From CBDHFQ01 sp965262565 (lineage in GTDB: Bacteria; Bacteroidota; Bacteroidia; J057): a DNA stretch of 64,000 nt. The DNA is taken from NCBI GenBank assembly GCA_965262565.1, contig CBDHFQ010000007.1, positions 310,001-374,000 of the forward strand, in the 5' to 3' direction. A program made the position numbers and the translations under genes. The first letter of the stretch is position 1. Each line of letters starts with the position of its first letter. Positions 36,314 to 45,482 of the stretch are shown here, in pieces. The notes below the pieces were generated by a model. The model made no database searches. It was given only the letters and a program-made list of their open reading frames with translations, and was not told the DNA's origin.

Positions 36314-37780
36314 CTAAGCTAAAATAGGTTTTACCACATGGCCATGCACATCTGTTAAGCGATACCTTCTTCCTTGATGCTTAAATGTCAATCTTTCGTG
36401 GTCTATCCCTAACAGGTGTAATAAGGTAGCGTGAAAATCGTGAATGTGAACAGGATCTTTTACAATATTATAGCTGAAGTCATCCGTTTGACCATAACTG
36501 AAGCCTTGCTTGACTCCTGCGCCAGCCAACCACATCGTAAAACACCTGGGATGGTGATCTCTACCATAATTATCTTGAGTTAATTTCCCCTGAGAATAGG
36601 TAGTGCGACCAAATTCTCCTCCCCAAATGACTAATGTATCCTCCAGTAAGCCTCTTTGTTTTAGATCTTTCAATAAAGCTGCTGTCGCTTGATCCGTTTC
36701 CTTGCATTTTCGTCTGATTCCATTTGGAAGAAATAAATGATGATCCCATCCTTGATGATAGATCTGAACGAATTTCACCTCATTTTCCAATAATTTTCTC
36801 GCAAGTAAGCAATTAGCAGCATAGGTTCCAGGATTGCGGCTATCCTTTCCATACATTTCAAAAGTAGCTTCAGATTCTTTAGAAAGATCTGTTACTTCCG
36901 GAATAGAGGATTGCATTCTGAAGGCCATTTCAAATTGCTTAATCCTGTGGCTTACTCCAGGATCATTGTACATATCTTCCTGGAATTGGTTTATTTTTTT
37001 AAGATGATCCAACATATCTCGCCTATCTTCTTTGTCATATCCCTCAGGATTATTGAGAAAAAGAACCGGATCTTTGCCTGATCGAAACTGGACGCCCTGA
37101 TGATGAGAAGGGAGAAAGCCATTTCCCCAAAGCCTAGCATAAAGGGGTTGTCCTTTGCCATTTTTCGAGATTAATACGATGAAATTAGGTAGATTTTCAT
37201 TGTCGGAACCTAATCCATAACTCAACCAAGAACCGATAGAGGGTCTCCCGGCTAACTGATGTCCAGTTTGAAAAAAAGTAATGGCCGGGTCGTGATTAAT
37301 TTGATCTGTATACATGGTTTTAATAAAACACAGATCATCTACTATGTCTGCGGTATAGGGCATTAACTCACTCACCCAGGCTCTGGATTCTCCGTATTGC
37401 TGGAACTTAAAATAAGAAGCTGTGACGGGTAAACTTGATTGTCCGGAACTCATTCCCGTTAAGCGTTGGCCTTTGCGAACCGAATCGGGTAGTTCCTGTC
37501 CATGCATTTTTTCCAATACAGGCTTATAGTCAAATAAATCCATCTGAGAAGGTCCTCCACTCATAAATAAGTAAACTACGCGTTTGGCCTTTGGTACAAA
37601 ATGTGGTAAGCCGAGAAGCCCGCCAGTGGGTGGTTGAACCAAGGAAGAATCATTTGCTGACTTTACGGTGTTAGCTCCCATAAGTGTCCCCAGAGCAACT
37701 GCTCCAAGCCCTAAAGAGGTTTTCGTAAGAAACGCTCTTCTGTTGATAAATCCTTGAGGATGTTGATCCATTATATCCAT
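36314..37780 (-). CDS. DUF1501 exported protein
   Basis: Member of DUF1501, an alkaline-phosphatase/sulfatase-like fold of unknown reaction, abundant in Planctomycetes and found in marine Bacteroidota. A Tat-type signal is visible (NRRAFLTKTSLGLGAVALG, residues 13-31). Family features are VYLFMSGGPSQMDLFDYKP, INHDPAITFFQTGHQ, VIWGGEFGRTTYSQ and GRDHHPRCFTMWLAGAG. It is the downstream partner of the cytochrome/DUF1549/DUF1553 gene, 76 bp away; this pair is a recurrent two-gene unit. How it relates to the glycan genes is unknown. Confidence 0.93.
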   Translation of the reverse strand: MDIMDQHPQGFINRRAFLTKTSLGLGAVALGTLMGANTVKSANDSSLVQPPTGGLLGLPHFVPKAKRVVYLFMSGGPSQMDLFDYKPVLEKMHGQELPDSVRKGQRLTGMSSGQSSLPVTASYFKFQQYGESRAWVSELMPYTADIVDDLCFIKTMYTDQINHDPAITFFQTGHQLAGRPSIGSWLSYGLGSDNENLPNFIVLISKNGKGQPLYARLWGNGFLPSHHQGVQFRSGKDPVLFLNNPEGYDKEDRRDMLDHLKKINQFQEDMYNDPGVSHRIKQFEMAFRMQSSIPEVTDLSKESEATFEMYGKDSRNPGTYAANCLLARKLLENEVKFVQIYHQGWDHHLFLPNGIRRKCKETDQATAALLKDLKQRGLLEDTLVIWGGEFGRTTYSQGKLTQDNYGRDHHPRCFTMWLAGAGVKQGFSYGQTDDFSYNIVKDPVHIHDFHATLLHLLGIDHERLTFKHQGRRYRLTDVHGHVVKPILA

Positions 37781-37856
37781 TTCTCGTCCTGATTAATACT
37801 ATTTTTATCTTAGTCAGCTATCATAATTGTCGGTGTACTGCTCAGGCTCGATGTGA

Positions 37857-40800
37857 TTACCTTAAAATGACCGCTGCATCCGAACACATGATCACACTGG
37901 CTAACACCGTATTTGCAAAAAACAATTCATTTTCGATTCCTGGCATCACTTCGTAATCTCCTGAAGTGAGTAAGCCAACAGGCTTCTTCTCCTTTCGTTT
38001 AAACTTTTGATATTCATAAGCTTGAATCTCTAATAATGCCTGTATTTCTTCCTTACCCGGGGATCTGCCTGAAAGTTTTTCAAAAGCAAGCTGAATTCCG
38101 CACTCCAGATTAGGGGTTTCAGTCATTTCCTCACCTATCACCTTTGCCGCTTCTAAAAAGGCGGGATCATTCATTAATACAAGTGCCTGAAGTGGGGTAT
38201 TGGTTTGTTGACGTCTAACCATACATTCGCTTCTACTGGGTACATCAAAAGTAGCCAAGGTAGGATTGGGAACGGTCCGCTTCCAATACACATATAAGCT
38301 CCTCCTATACAATTTATCCCCTGTATCTTTGTGGTAGGTAGTATTATTGATTTTCCAAAGTCCTTTGGGTTGATAAGGCTTCACACTTTCTCCTCCAATC
38401 CTGGGATTAATCAATCCACTGGTGAAAAGGGCTTGATCTCTGATCATTTCCCCCGTCAGTCGTTTAGAAGGTCCCCGAGCCAGCCAAACATTCTCAGGAT
38501 CTAATTCTCTCAAATCATCTGAAACTCTGGAGGATTGTTTATAGGTAGAAGAGGTAACGATTAATTTGGTCAGTGCTTTCACATCCCATCCTGAAGTCAT
38601 AAATGTTACTGCCAACCAATCCAATAATGCAGGATGGTCAGGTAAATTCCCTTGATTTCCAAAGTCTTCTGTCGATTTAACAAGTCCCCTTCCGAAAAAG
38701 AGTTGCCAGTAGCGATTGACCGCTACCCGGGCAGTTAATGGATGATCCGGATGTGTTAACCATTTTGCCAATCCCAGTCGATTCTTCGGTAATTCTGAAG
38801 GCATGGGCATAATATATTCAGGCGTATTTGGGAATACCTCCTCTCCATACATATCATATTGTCCTCTTTCTAACATATATGCTTTTCGAGGATGAGGCAT
38901 TTCTTTCATTACCATTACCTCTTTCACCTTCTCCATACTATCCACGTACACCTCTCTCAACTTATGCAAGGTTTCTAGCCGTTCCTTGCGCATTGGTACA
39001 TGAGAAACAAGTGCATAATTAGTAATCAAGTCATATTCATCAGGAACAAGCGCCTGGGGATCCTTTGACATTATTTGTTGTGCCTTGTCTTCATTACCCA
39101 ATCGCAATATTTCTAAAAGACTCAATTCCCTATCGAATATCATTACTTCATCAATGATGCCCCCCTTAAGCCCAACCCCTCTCCATCTTGCACCAAACTG
39201 TATTCCAGGTTCAATAGGCTCAGGATAAATGGGATCCACTAATTGGTGAAAAATGATATCTTTATACAGATTGTCGATCTCAATCTCTGTGTGCATTTCC
39301 TCCCCATTTAGGAAGATTTTATATCCCTTGGCTTTACTTGATCCATCGTAGGTAACAGCCAAGTGAATCCACTCTTCTCTGGGAATATCAGTGGAAGTAA
39401 TTTCATTTATGGCATTATCGGGATAGGTATGTGCCATCATCAATTCCAGCCGGTTGTCTTTCATCCTTAAATGAAATCCTCTATAACTGTGAATCCCCGT
39501 ACCATATCCTTTATGAAAGAAGACTCCATTTTCCAATTCTTCAGGCACAAATACATTAAGTGCAATGCTAAAAGGCTGACTTCGTTTAAATATCCCCAGG
39601 TTGTCCAGATCTAGCCAAGCATCCCCATCTAATTTCAAACCTTTCCCTCGCTTAGCAGGAACTAACATCGCTTTCTCTTTATCAGAAAATTGTCTCTTCA
39701 TTTCACCCTTCTGATGGGGCTTCAATTTATTTCTTAGTGGAAGCTGTTCCAGATCGAAATAAGCGATCAATCCTTCAGGTAAATACTCAAGCTTCCACTT
39801 TTTATACTTTTCCTTTTCTATATAGGATTGAATTACTTCTATTTGCTCATTGTCTATTTCTTCAATTTTTTGAGTTTCCAGATCCATTTGGGATTGAATG
39901 TGTTCCAGAAATTGAGATTGCTGTTGAGTAGGAAGGAGTAAGCTTGGGACGGGAGTAGCTCCTTCCCATGAAATTAGTCCCGATTCATTGATATTATTAA
40001 AGAAACTATACAGCTCGTAATAATTTTTCTGTGAGATGGGATCGTATTTGTGATCGTGGCATTTGGCACACCCTAAAGATAAGCCCAGGAATCCTACCCC
40101 AAAGACATCCGTTCGGTCTGAAACATAACTCACCCGAAATTCTTCATCAATAATGCCATCTTCTGCATTTTGTTGGTGTAAACGGTTGAATCCAGTGGCC
40201 ACAATCTGTTCTCTGGTAGGATTTTCTAAAAGGTCGCCAGCAAGTTGCCATGTCATAAATTGATCATAAGGCATGTTTTGATTGAAGGCCTGAATCACCC
40301 AATCTCTCCAGGGAGACATATCCCTGTATCTATCCGCTAGAAATCCATGTGTATCTGCAAAACGAGCCAGATCTAGCCAGTCTACCGCCATTCTTTCCCC
40401 GAAATGTGATGAAGCTAATAATCGATCTACCTGTCTTTCATATGCGTACTCAGAAGTATCTTTCAGAAAGGACATTATTTCTTCCCGGCTTGGAGGAAAA
40501 CCTGTCAGATCAAATGAAAGTCGCCTCAATAGCGTTTCCTTATCTGCCTGGTCAGAGGAACGTAATCCCCTAAATGCCAATTGCTCGTGGATAAAAGCAT
40601 CTATCGGATGAGGATTCTGCTGAGGGTTGTTGATCGATGGGGGAGATATATTCTTAGGGGGAGGAACAAAAGCCCAATGAGGTTGATATTCAGCTCCTTC
40701 CTCTATCCATTTTGTGAGGATAGCTTTTTCATTAGGAGTTAGGAAGAGATTAGAATTGGGAGGTGGCATTTGAAGTTCCGCATCTTCAGCCATCATCCGA

Positions 40801-41108
40801 TGAAACACTTCGGATGTAGATAATTTTCCTGGTTTAATGGCAAACTTTCCTGGAGAATCAGGAAGGGGTCCGTATGCGTCTTCAGGATTATCCAATCTCA
40901 ATCCGGCCTTTAATTTATTCTGATCATTTCCATGGCAAGCGAAACAACGATCCGAAAGAATGGGCTTTACATGTAAATTAAAATCCAGCCTCTCAGGTAG
41001 TGAATCATAGGCCTCTGCTACTTCTTCGGGTAAATCAGGACCACAGGCAGTAAACACGAGGGTAATCACACAAATAATTAAGCACTTTGTATGTTGAGTA
41101 GTGTCCAT
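37857..41108 (-). CDS. PSCyt1-DUF1549-LamG-DUF1553 lipoprotein (planctomycete-type cytochrome)
   Basis: Large exported protein of 1083 residues, probably a surface or periplasmic haem protein of unknown reaction. The signal ends in VFTAC (Cys22). A cytochrome-like domain follows with a CFACH haem motif at about residues 55-59. DUF1549 spans about 165-380 (RRLSFDLTGFPP) and holds a second CAKCH motif. A concanavalin/LamG-like insert lies at about 450-650, which could bind carbohydrate. DUF1553 spans about 770-1030 (ARVAVNRYWQLFFGRGLV). It is transcribed with the DUF1501 gene. The pair is often seen in loci for sulfated polysaccharide use, which fits the context. Confidence 0.92.
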   Translation of the reverse strand: MDTTQHTKCLIICVITLVFTACGPDLPEEVAEAYDSLPERLDFNLHVKPILSDRCFACHGNDQNKLKAGLRLDNPEDAYGPLPDSPGKFAIKPGKLSTSEVFHRMMAEDAELQMPPPNSNLFLTPNEKAILTKWIEEGAEYQPHWAFVPPPKNISPPSINNPQQNPHPIDAFIHEQLAFRGLRSSDQADKETLLRRLSFDLTGFPPSREEIMSFLKDTSEYAYERQVDRLLASSHFGERMAVDWLDLARFADTHGFLADRYRDMSPWRDWVIQAFNQNMPYDQFMTWQLAGDLLENPTREQIVATGFNRLHQQNAEDGIIDEEFRVSYVSDRTDVFGVGFLGLSLGCAKCHDHKYDPISQKNYYELYSFFNNINESGLISWEGATPVPSLLLPTQQQSQFLEHIQSQMDLETQKIEEIDNEQIEVIQSYIEKEKYKKWKLEYLPEGLIAYFDLEQLPLRNKLKPHQKGEMKRQFSDKEKAMLVPAKRGKGLKLDGDAWLDLDNLGIFKRSQPFSIALNVFVPEELENGVFFHKGYGTGIHSYRGFHLRMKDNRLELMMAHTYPDNAINEITSTDIPREEWIHLAVTYDGSSKAKGYKIFLNGEEMHTEIEIDNLYKDIIFHQLVDPIYPEPIEPGIQFGARWRGVGLKGGIIDEVMIFDRELSLLEILRLGNEDKAQQIMSKDPQALVPDEYDLITNYALVSHVPMRKERLETLHKLREVYVDSMEKVKEVMVMKEMPHPRKAYMLERGQYDMYGEEVFPNTPEYIMPMPSELPKNRLGLAKWLTHPDHPLTARVAVNRYWQLFFGRGLVKSTEDFGNQGNLPDHPALLDWLAVTFMTSGWDVKALTKLIVTSSTYKQSSRVSDDLRELDPENVWLARGPSKRLTGEMIRDQALFTSGLINPRIGGESVKPYQPKGLWKINNTTYHKDTGDKLYRRSLYVYWKRTVPNPTLATFDVPSRSECMVRRQQTNTPLQALVLMNDPAFLEAAKVIGEEMTETPNLECGIQLAFEKLSGRSPGKEEIQALLEIQAYEYQKFKRKEKKPVGLLTSGDYEVMPGIENELFFANTVLASVIMCSDAAVILR

Positions 41109-41311
41109 TAATTAGTGATTTCAGTATTTCAGGATACTTATCATTAGGTTGATTCGGAAGAGATACATCTTTAACCATCCTTGTTGATAGCTTAATTAAT
41201 TTAATAAAAGCACCTTAAAATGCTTCAATTAGCTTCCTGAACAAAAAAGTAAACAATAGCATTACAAGACTAATAGCTCCAATATTTAAGCGTCATGATT
41301 ATGAGTTGAAA

Positions 41312-42130
41312 TTATTTCGAGCCGACAATAACCTCATTAAAAAAGGTAAACGTCTTTGCTACATGAAGCTGCCAATAGGGCCATTCATGACTTCCTTCAA
41401 ATTCCTGATAGATATGGGGAATTTGTGCTTCTGAAAGTTGTTCGTGAAGTCTTCGATTGGGTTCTATCAAGAAATCGGATACTCCACAATCAAATCGGAT
41501 AGCTGGTAAGAAATGTTTATGGCGTTTTGCTAACTCTATGATATCTGGGGTATCGAGATCGAAGGTATACTCTTCCATCGGTTCTTCTACAAATTGACCC
41601 AATTGCTCAAATGCTGTGATAGAGCTATGTCCCGAGATAGCTTTAAATTTCTCTGGATAGCTGGTCCCTAAGCATAAAGCACCAAAGCCTCCCATAGATA
41701 GTCCTCCAATACACAAAGGGGATTCCAGCTTAGCTCCAGGAATCAATTCTCGAATAGCCATCGGTATATCAGATACAATCCATTGATCAAATCTTTTACC
41801 ATTATGTGGCAAATAAGCTGATCCATCTCCCCAAAGTCCATCTGACGGCATGGCAATGATTGCTGGCTTAATCGTTTTTTGCTTTATCAATCTTCGAGCA
41901 GTTGTATGGGCTCCTCCTTTCAACGCCCAGGCCCATGCACTCCCATAAACTCCGTGAAGTAATATGTAAATAGGGAGTATTGAGGTACTATCCACATCCT
42001 CGGGAACAAATAAGCAAATATCTCCTCGCCCTTTAAGGTGAGGTGTTTTAATAGTCATAAACCTTAGACCATCCCTTTCAAAGCCGGGATCTGATATTTC
42101 GATGGTTCTGAAATTACTATTTGGATGCAT
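41312..42130 (-). CDS. Alpha/beta-hydrolase esterase (esterase D / CE1-like)
   Basis: Serine esterase of the FrmB / S-formylglutathione hydrolase-like group, which includes carbohydrate deacetylases and feruloyl esterases. The nucleophile elbow is GLSMGG, the oxyanion region reads YILLHGVYG, the acid is probably Asp in DCGVSD, and the His lies in FEGSHEWPYW. There is no signal peptide, so it works in the cytoplasm. Its neighbour is a class III-like zinc alcohol dehydrogenase 3 bp upstream, the usual partner of S-formylglutathione hydrolase, so formaldehyde detoxification is one alternative to sugar deacylation. Confidence 0.85.
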   Translation of the reverse strand: MHPNSNFRTIEISDPGFERDGLRFMTIKTPHLKGRGDICLFVPEDVDSTSILPIYILLHGVYGSAWAWALKGGAHTTARRLIKQKTIKPAIIAMPSDGLWGDGSAYLPHNGKRFDQWIVSDIPMAIRELIPGAKLESPLCIGGLSMGGFGALCLGTSYPEKFKAISGHSSITAFEQLGQFVEEPMEEYTFDLDTPDIIELAKRHKHFLPAIRFDCGVSDFLIEPNRRLHEQLSEAQIPHIYQEFEGSHEWPYWQLHVAKTFTFFNEVIVGSK

Positions 42131-42133
42131 AAC

Positions 42134-42916
42134 TTAATCAAATACAATAACTCCTTTAGCATTATTACCTTTAAGTAAATCATCCATTGCTATCTGAAGA
42201 TCTCCCAAAGGGTATTCAGCAGTGATCATTTCGTCTAGTTTAAGGCTACCTTTCTTATACAATTCTATCAATTTGGGGAAATCAATTTGGGGACGACACT
42301 GTCCATAAAGCGGATTAATATAGATTTTATCCCATTCAAATAATCTCATATCAATGGAAATTTCCTGTTCAATTCCACTTACCTGTACTGCTGTTCCCGC
42401 ATTTCTCACCATTGCTAAAGGAGCGGCTCCTAATTCTGGAACAGCGGTACACTCAAAGGCATAATCTGCTCCTCTCCCTCCACATAAGGTTTTTACCTGT
42501 TCTGCGACTTGTAATAATCCTTTATCTGCTTTATCAGCCTCCAATAAGTGGGTAGCTCCAAATTGACTCGCTAAGGTCAATTTAGAAGGATTAATGTCCA
42601 CTGCAATGATTTTTGAAGCACCTGAAATTACCGCTGCCTGAATAACGCTTAATCCTACGCCACCACAACCTAAGACGACTACCGAACTACCCGCCCTTAG
42701 CTTAGCAGCATTCACTACTGAGCCAAATCCCGTCATGATACCGCAACTGATGATACTCGCAGCGGAAAAATTCAATTCATCTTCATCAATTTTAACTAAT
42801 GCAGACCTTTTCAAAAGGACATATTCACTCAGTGTTCCCAGATTAAATGATCGCTCAATAGGCTTTTCCTCTCCATTGGGTTCCTCCCAAATGGGCATGC
42901 CCTGGAGTATACCCAT
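42134..42916 (-). CDS. Zinc-dependent alcohol dehydrogenase, C-terminal part, frameshifted
   Basis: NAD-binding and C-terminal catalytic part of a medium-chain dehydrogenase. The Rossmann motif is VVVLGCGGVGLSVIQ with the acidic IAVDIN strand end. The true join to the N-terminal part is at the TTTT of 42864-42867: with one base removed the sequence runs WRGKPIERSFNLGTLSEY, the family's conserved motif. The codons before that point in this frame, including its apparent ATG, are therefore not natural. The joined gene, 42134-43253, encodes 372 residues, normal for the family. It lies 3 bp from the esterase gene. Confidence 0.82.
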   Translation of the reverse strand: MGILQGMPIWEEPNGEEKPIERSFNLGTLSEYVLLKRSALVKIDEDELNFSAASIISCGIMTGFGSVVNAAKLRAGSSVVVLGCGGVGLSVIQAAVISGASKIIAVDINPSKLTLASQFGATHLLEADKADKGLLQVAEQVKTLCGGRGADYAFECTAVPELGAAPLAMVRNAGTAVQVSGIEQEISIDMRLFEWDKIYINPLYGQCRPQIDFPKLIELYKKGSLKLDEMITAEYPLGDLQIAMDDLLKGNNAKGVIVFD

Positions 42917-43253
42917 TTCCTCCTGCCACTACTGGAGAATTATGTTCACATATGTGCTGATTTCCCTCCTGACACTGAAAGCAATTCATGCATGGAGTAG
43001 CCCAATTCAATATAACCTTATCGCCTGGCTGCAAATCATTGATCCCCGTTCCTATTTTCTCTACTATTCCAGCTCCTTCATGCCCCATCACGATAGGTTT
43101 GCCCCAGGATAGAGAATCATAATCAGTGTGACATAATCCTGCGGCTTTCATCTTTACGACAATTTCATCTGCCATTGGGGAGGCAAGCCTGACTTCATCA
43201 ATCAAAAATTCACCATCCCCCACAGCTATAGCACTTTTGGATAGCATAGACAT
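42855..43253 (-). CDS. Zinc-dependent alcohol dehydrogenase, N-terminal part, frameshifted
   Basis: Catalytic N-terminal domain of the same dehydrogenase. The catalytic zinc ligands are in AAGLCHTDYDS and GHEGAG, and the structural zinc is held by CMNCFQCQEGNQHIC. This set matches class III or related alcohol dehydrogenases. The frame stops at 42855 after GKAY, whereas one base fewer in the A-tract gives GKPIERSF and continues. ATG 43253 lies 5 bp after the PhyH stop and gives the best N-terminus (MSMLSKSAIA); a longer form would overlap PhyH. With the PhyH dioxygenase and esterase it may oxidise an alcohol or aldehyde formed there. Confidence 0.82.
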   Translation of the reverse strand: MSMLSKSAIAVGDGEFLIDEVRLASPMADEIVVKMKAAGLCHTDYDSLSWGKPIVMGHEGAGIVEKIGTGINDLQPGDKVILNWATPCMNCFQCQEGNQHICEHNSPVVAGGNGYTPGHAHLGGTQWRGKAY

Positions 43254-43257
43254 TCCT

Positions 43258-44166
43258 TTAAGATAATCTATCCACATCAAATAGTACAGGAAAGAATTGT
43301 CCCTCCATTTTTTCTCCTTTAGCTATACCAGGTACTCCTGTCAATAGTGTTTCATCTGAATTTGACAGAGTACCATCTGCAAATACATTAAGCACGAACG
43401 CTCTTCTGGATATATCTGATCTATTTTCGTAAGACCCATGTACCATTAATGGATGATGAAAGGTTCCATACCCTTTAGGCATTTCTATCGCCACTTTATT
43501 ATCGTACTGCTCTTTTTGAGAATCGTCAAGATAATTTTTTAGGCTATCCATATTACCTGCCAGATCAATTCTATCCAATAAATTCCATCGATGGCTTTTC
43601 GGAATATAGTTTAAGCAACCATTTGCTTGAGTTACGTCATCTAACCCTACCCAACAGGTAAGGTGCTGCATAGGAATCGTTCGGGTCCAATAACTGTAAT
43701 CCTGATGCCAGGCTACTACTCCCCCGTGTTTGGCTGGTTTACAGAATAACTGATCGTGCCAGAATCTTACTGTTTTCGTTCCCAGTAATTGGGATGCTGC
43801 AACGACAAAGCGAGGATTCCAAAGAATATCGTGAAATCCTTCTGTAATTCTCCAATGTCCTAAAGAATGAAATAAGACGCTATTAGGATCAGCAGATTCA
43901 TTGGTGTGAAATTCATAAAAGAGATCGTGTTTAGGGTGATCAGGGTCCTTAATTTCATCCAACTCTTTTCTAAGTTGTTCCACTTGATCCTCTTCAAGAA
44001 TTTTGATGTGGCTTAAGTATCCATTTTCGTGAAAAAATGCTAGCTGTTCATCGGTAAGTCTATAAGCTTCCCATATTTCTTTTTCGGAAAGCATAGGAAA
44101 CATATCACTAACGAGTTTGTGGTGTAGAGATAGATCTCTTTGAGTAGAAGTAATCACGTTTGACAT
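43258..44166 (-). CDS. Phytanoyl-CoA dioxygenase (PhyH) family protein
   Basis: Iron(II)/2-oxoglutarate-dependent oxygenase of the PhyH family, about 302 residues. The iron triad is visible as His and Asp in VAWHQDYSYW and His in HHPLMVHGSYENRS, and the Arg in RRAF can bind 2-oxoglutarate. The substrate is not known; bacterial PhyH proteins hydroxylate small molecules and often occur with sugar or osmolyte genes. It is the first gene of a likely operon with the alcohol dehydrogenase and esterase and is divergent from an AraC-family regulator, its probable controller. Confidence 0.9.
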   Translation of the reverse strand: MSNVITSTQRDLSLHHKLVSDMFPMLSEKEIWEAYRLTDEQLAFFHENGYLSHIKILEEDQVEQLRKELDEIKDPDHPKHDLFYEFHTNESADPNSVLFHSLGHWRITEGFHDILWNPRFVVAASQLLGTKTVRFWHDQLFCKPAKHGGVVAWHQDYSYWTRTIPMQHLTCWVGLDDVTQANGCLNYIPKSHRWNLLDRIDLAGNMDSLKNYLDDSQKEQYDNKVAIEMPKGYGTFHHPLMVHGSYENRSDISRRAFVLNVFADGTLSNSDETLLTGVPGIAKGEKMEGQFFPVLFDVDRLS

Positions 44167-44230
44167 AGTACATAATTAAATATATATCAAATTTCTCCTT
44201 TTTCGTATAAAATAACATTTCCTTTATTAG

Positions 44231-44250
44231 CAAAAAAGTGCACTATTTTG
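44231..44250. promoter_or_regulatory. Near-perfect 20-bp palindrome between PhyH and AraC genes
   Basis: The arms CAAAAAAGTG and CACTATTTTG are complementary at nine of ten positions. The element lies in the 131-bp space between the divergent PhyH and AraC-family genes, where an operator for the regulator would be expected. AraC proteins often use direct repeats, so another factor is possible. Confidence 0.45.
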
Positions 44251-44297
44251 TTATGTAGACCTCCTAAATTCACATATTCGCATAAAATAGCATATAA

Positions 44298-45140
44298 ATG
44301 AGGCCCGTTTTCGAACAAATTAATGTAGGGGAAGATCGATCTATTATTGCGTTTCGCTATTCCAAGAATCACTTCGATGCGCCATGGCACTTCCATCCTC
44401 AGCACGAATTGACCTATATCCAGAGTAGTGTTGGCACTAAATTCATCGGAGATTATGTGGGATCTTATGGACCTGGAGAATTAGTTCTACTCAGATCGAA
44501 CCTACCTCATTGTTGGAAAAATCAATTGGACCCTTCCTGCAAAGCAGAATCAGTCGTAATTCAATGGAATGTGGGGATTTTTTCTGAGGTTCCGGAATTG
44601 AGATCCATGTTTGGGTTGTTAAAAGTTGCTTCAAAAGGAATTATTTTTTCTAAAGAAGCCACAAAATCCCTTATCCCAAGTATAGAGCGGTTATGTACTC
44701 TTGATGATTATCAATTATATATAGAATTACTTTCTTTATTAGTGGAGCTTACCCATTGTCCTTTTAAGACTTTATCCAAAGCCAGTTTTATAGATGATTT
44801 ACCTGCTACCTACAGTGATCGTATGTCGGAGATTCACGACTTTGTGGAATTACATTTTCACCGAAAGATTTATTTAAAAGAAGTAGCGAGCATGAGTCAT
44901 TTATCTGAACAAGCTTTTTCCAGATTTTTCAGTCATGTGATGGGGCGACCTTTTTTTTCTTTTCTCAATGAATATAGAATCAATGTGGCCAGAAGAATGC
45001 TGATTGATACGGATATATCTGTTGCCCAAATAGGATATGCTTGTGGATTTGAATCTCTGACCTTCTTCCATAAACAATTTAAAAATTTTAATCAGATGTC
45101 CCCTCTCAAATATCGGAAGCAGTACCAGTTGAAGCAATAG
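44298..45140 (+). CDS. AraC-family transcriptional regulator with cupin sensor
   Basis: Sugar-sensor type regulator of 280 residues. The N-terminal cupin domain carries HFDAPWHFHPQHELTYI and the GDYVGSYGPGELVLLRSNLPH stretch. Two helix-turn-helix motifs of the AraC domain occupy about residues 185-278, with the signature IAQIGYACGFES-like segment (SVAQIGYACGFESLTFFHKQF) and the final SPLKYRK. It is divergent from the PhyH-alcohol dehydrogenase-esterase operon and probably activates it in response to a sugar or related ligand. Confidence 0.93.
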   Translation: MRPVFEQINVGEDRSIIAFRYSKNHFDAPWHFHPQHELTYIQSSVGTKFIGDYVGSYGPGELVLLRSNLPHCWKNQLDPSCKAESVVIQWNVGIFSEVPELRSMFGLLKVASKGIIFSKEATKSLIPSIERLCTLDDYQLYIELLSLLVELTHCPFKTLSKASFIDDLPATYSDRMSEIHDFVELHFHRKIYLKEVASMSHLSEQAFSRFFSHVMGRPFFSFLNEYRINVARRMLIDTDISVAQIGYACGFESLTFFHKQFKNFNQMSPLKYRKQYQLKQ

Positions 45141-45482
45141 GGGTTTATGAGTTGTTACCTTTATTGTTAAATTCTTTTATCATTGACCTAGAAATACATT
45201 TCCAATGATCAATTTTTATCCATGTTAACATATTAATTTGAATTTATATAGTCAACGATGTAACACTGGACCTAAAAAAAGGATAGAGAATATAGATTGA
45301 TTTCGATCTGTTAGGTACTTATAAGTGAATAAGACCCTTTGATATCTTCTTTGACATCAAGTTCTACAATGTTGAGATCTCCCACTTTTCACATAAGTAT
45401 GTTATTGATTCATGGGTAAACTGAATAAAAAGGCATTAGAATTATTTCATTTTTAACCCTTTTAATTTTTAATGTAACAATC
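45141..45482. other. Intergenic region upstream of the M43 protease
   Basis: This 342-bp AT-rich stretch carries no recognisable gene or RNA. It should hold the protease promoter. No strong hairpin or operator was found. CTAGAAATAC at 45188-45197 resembles part of the copy-B element at 35141, but neither flanking half-site is present. Confidence 0.5.

Noticed and set aside
45188..45206. Third copy of the shared regulatory element upstream of the protease
   Set aside because: Only the spacer-like CTAGAAATA part resembles copy B; neither TTTTTGTCT nor AGCCAAAAA is present.
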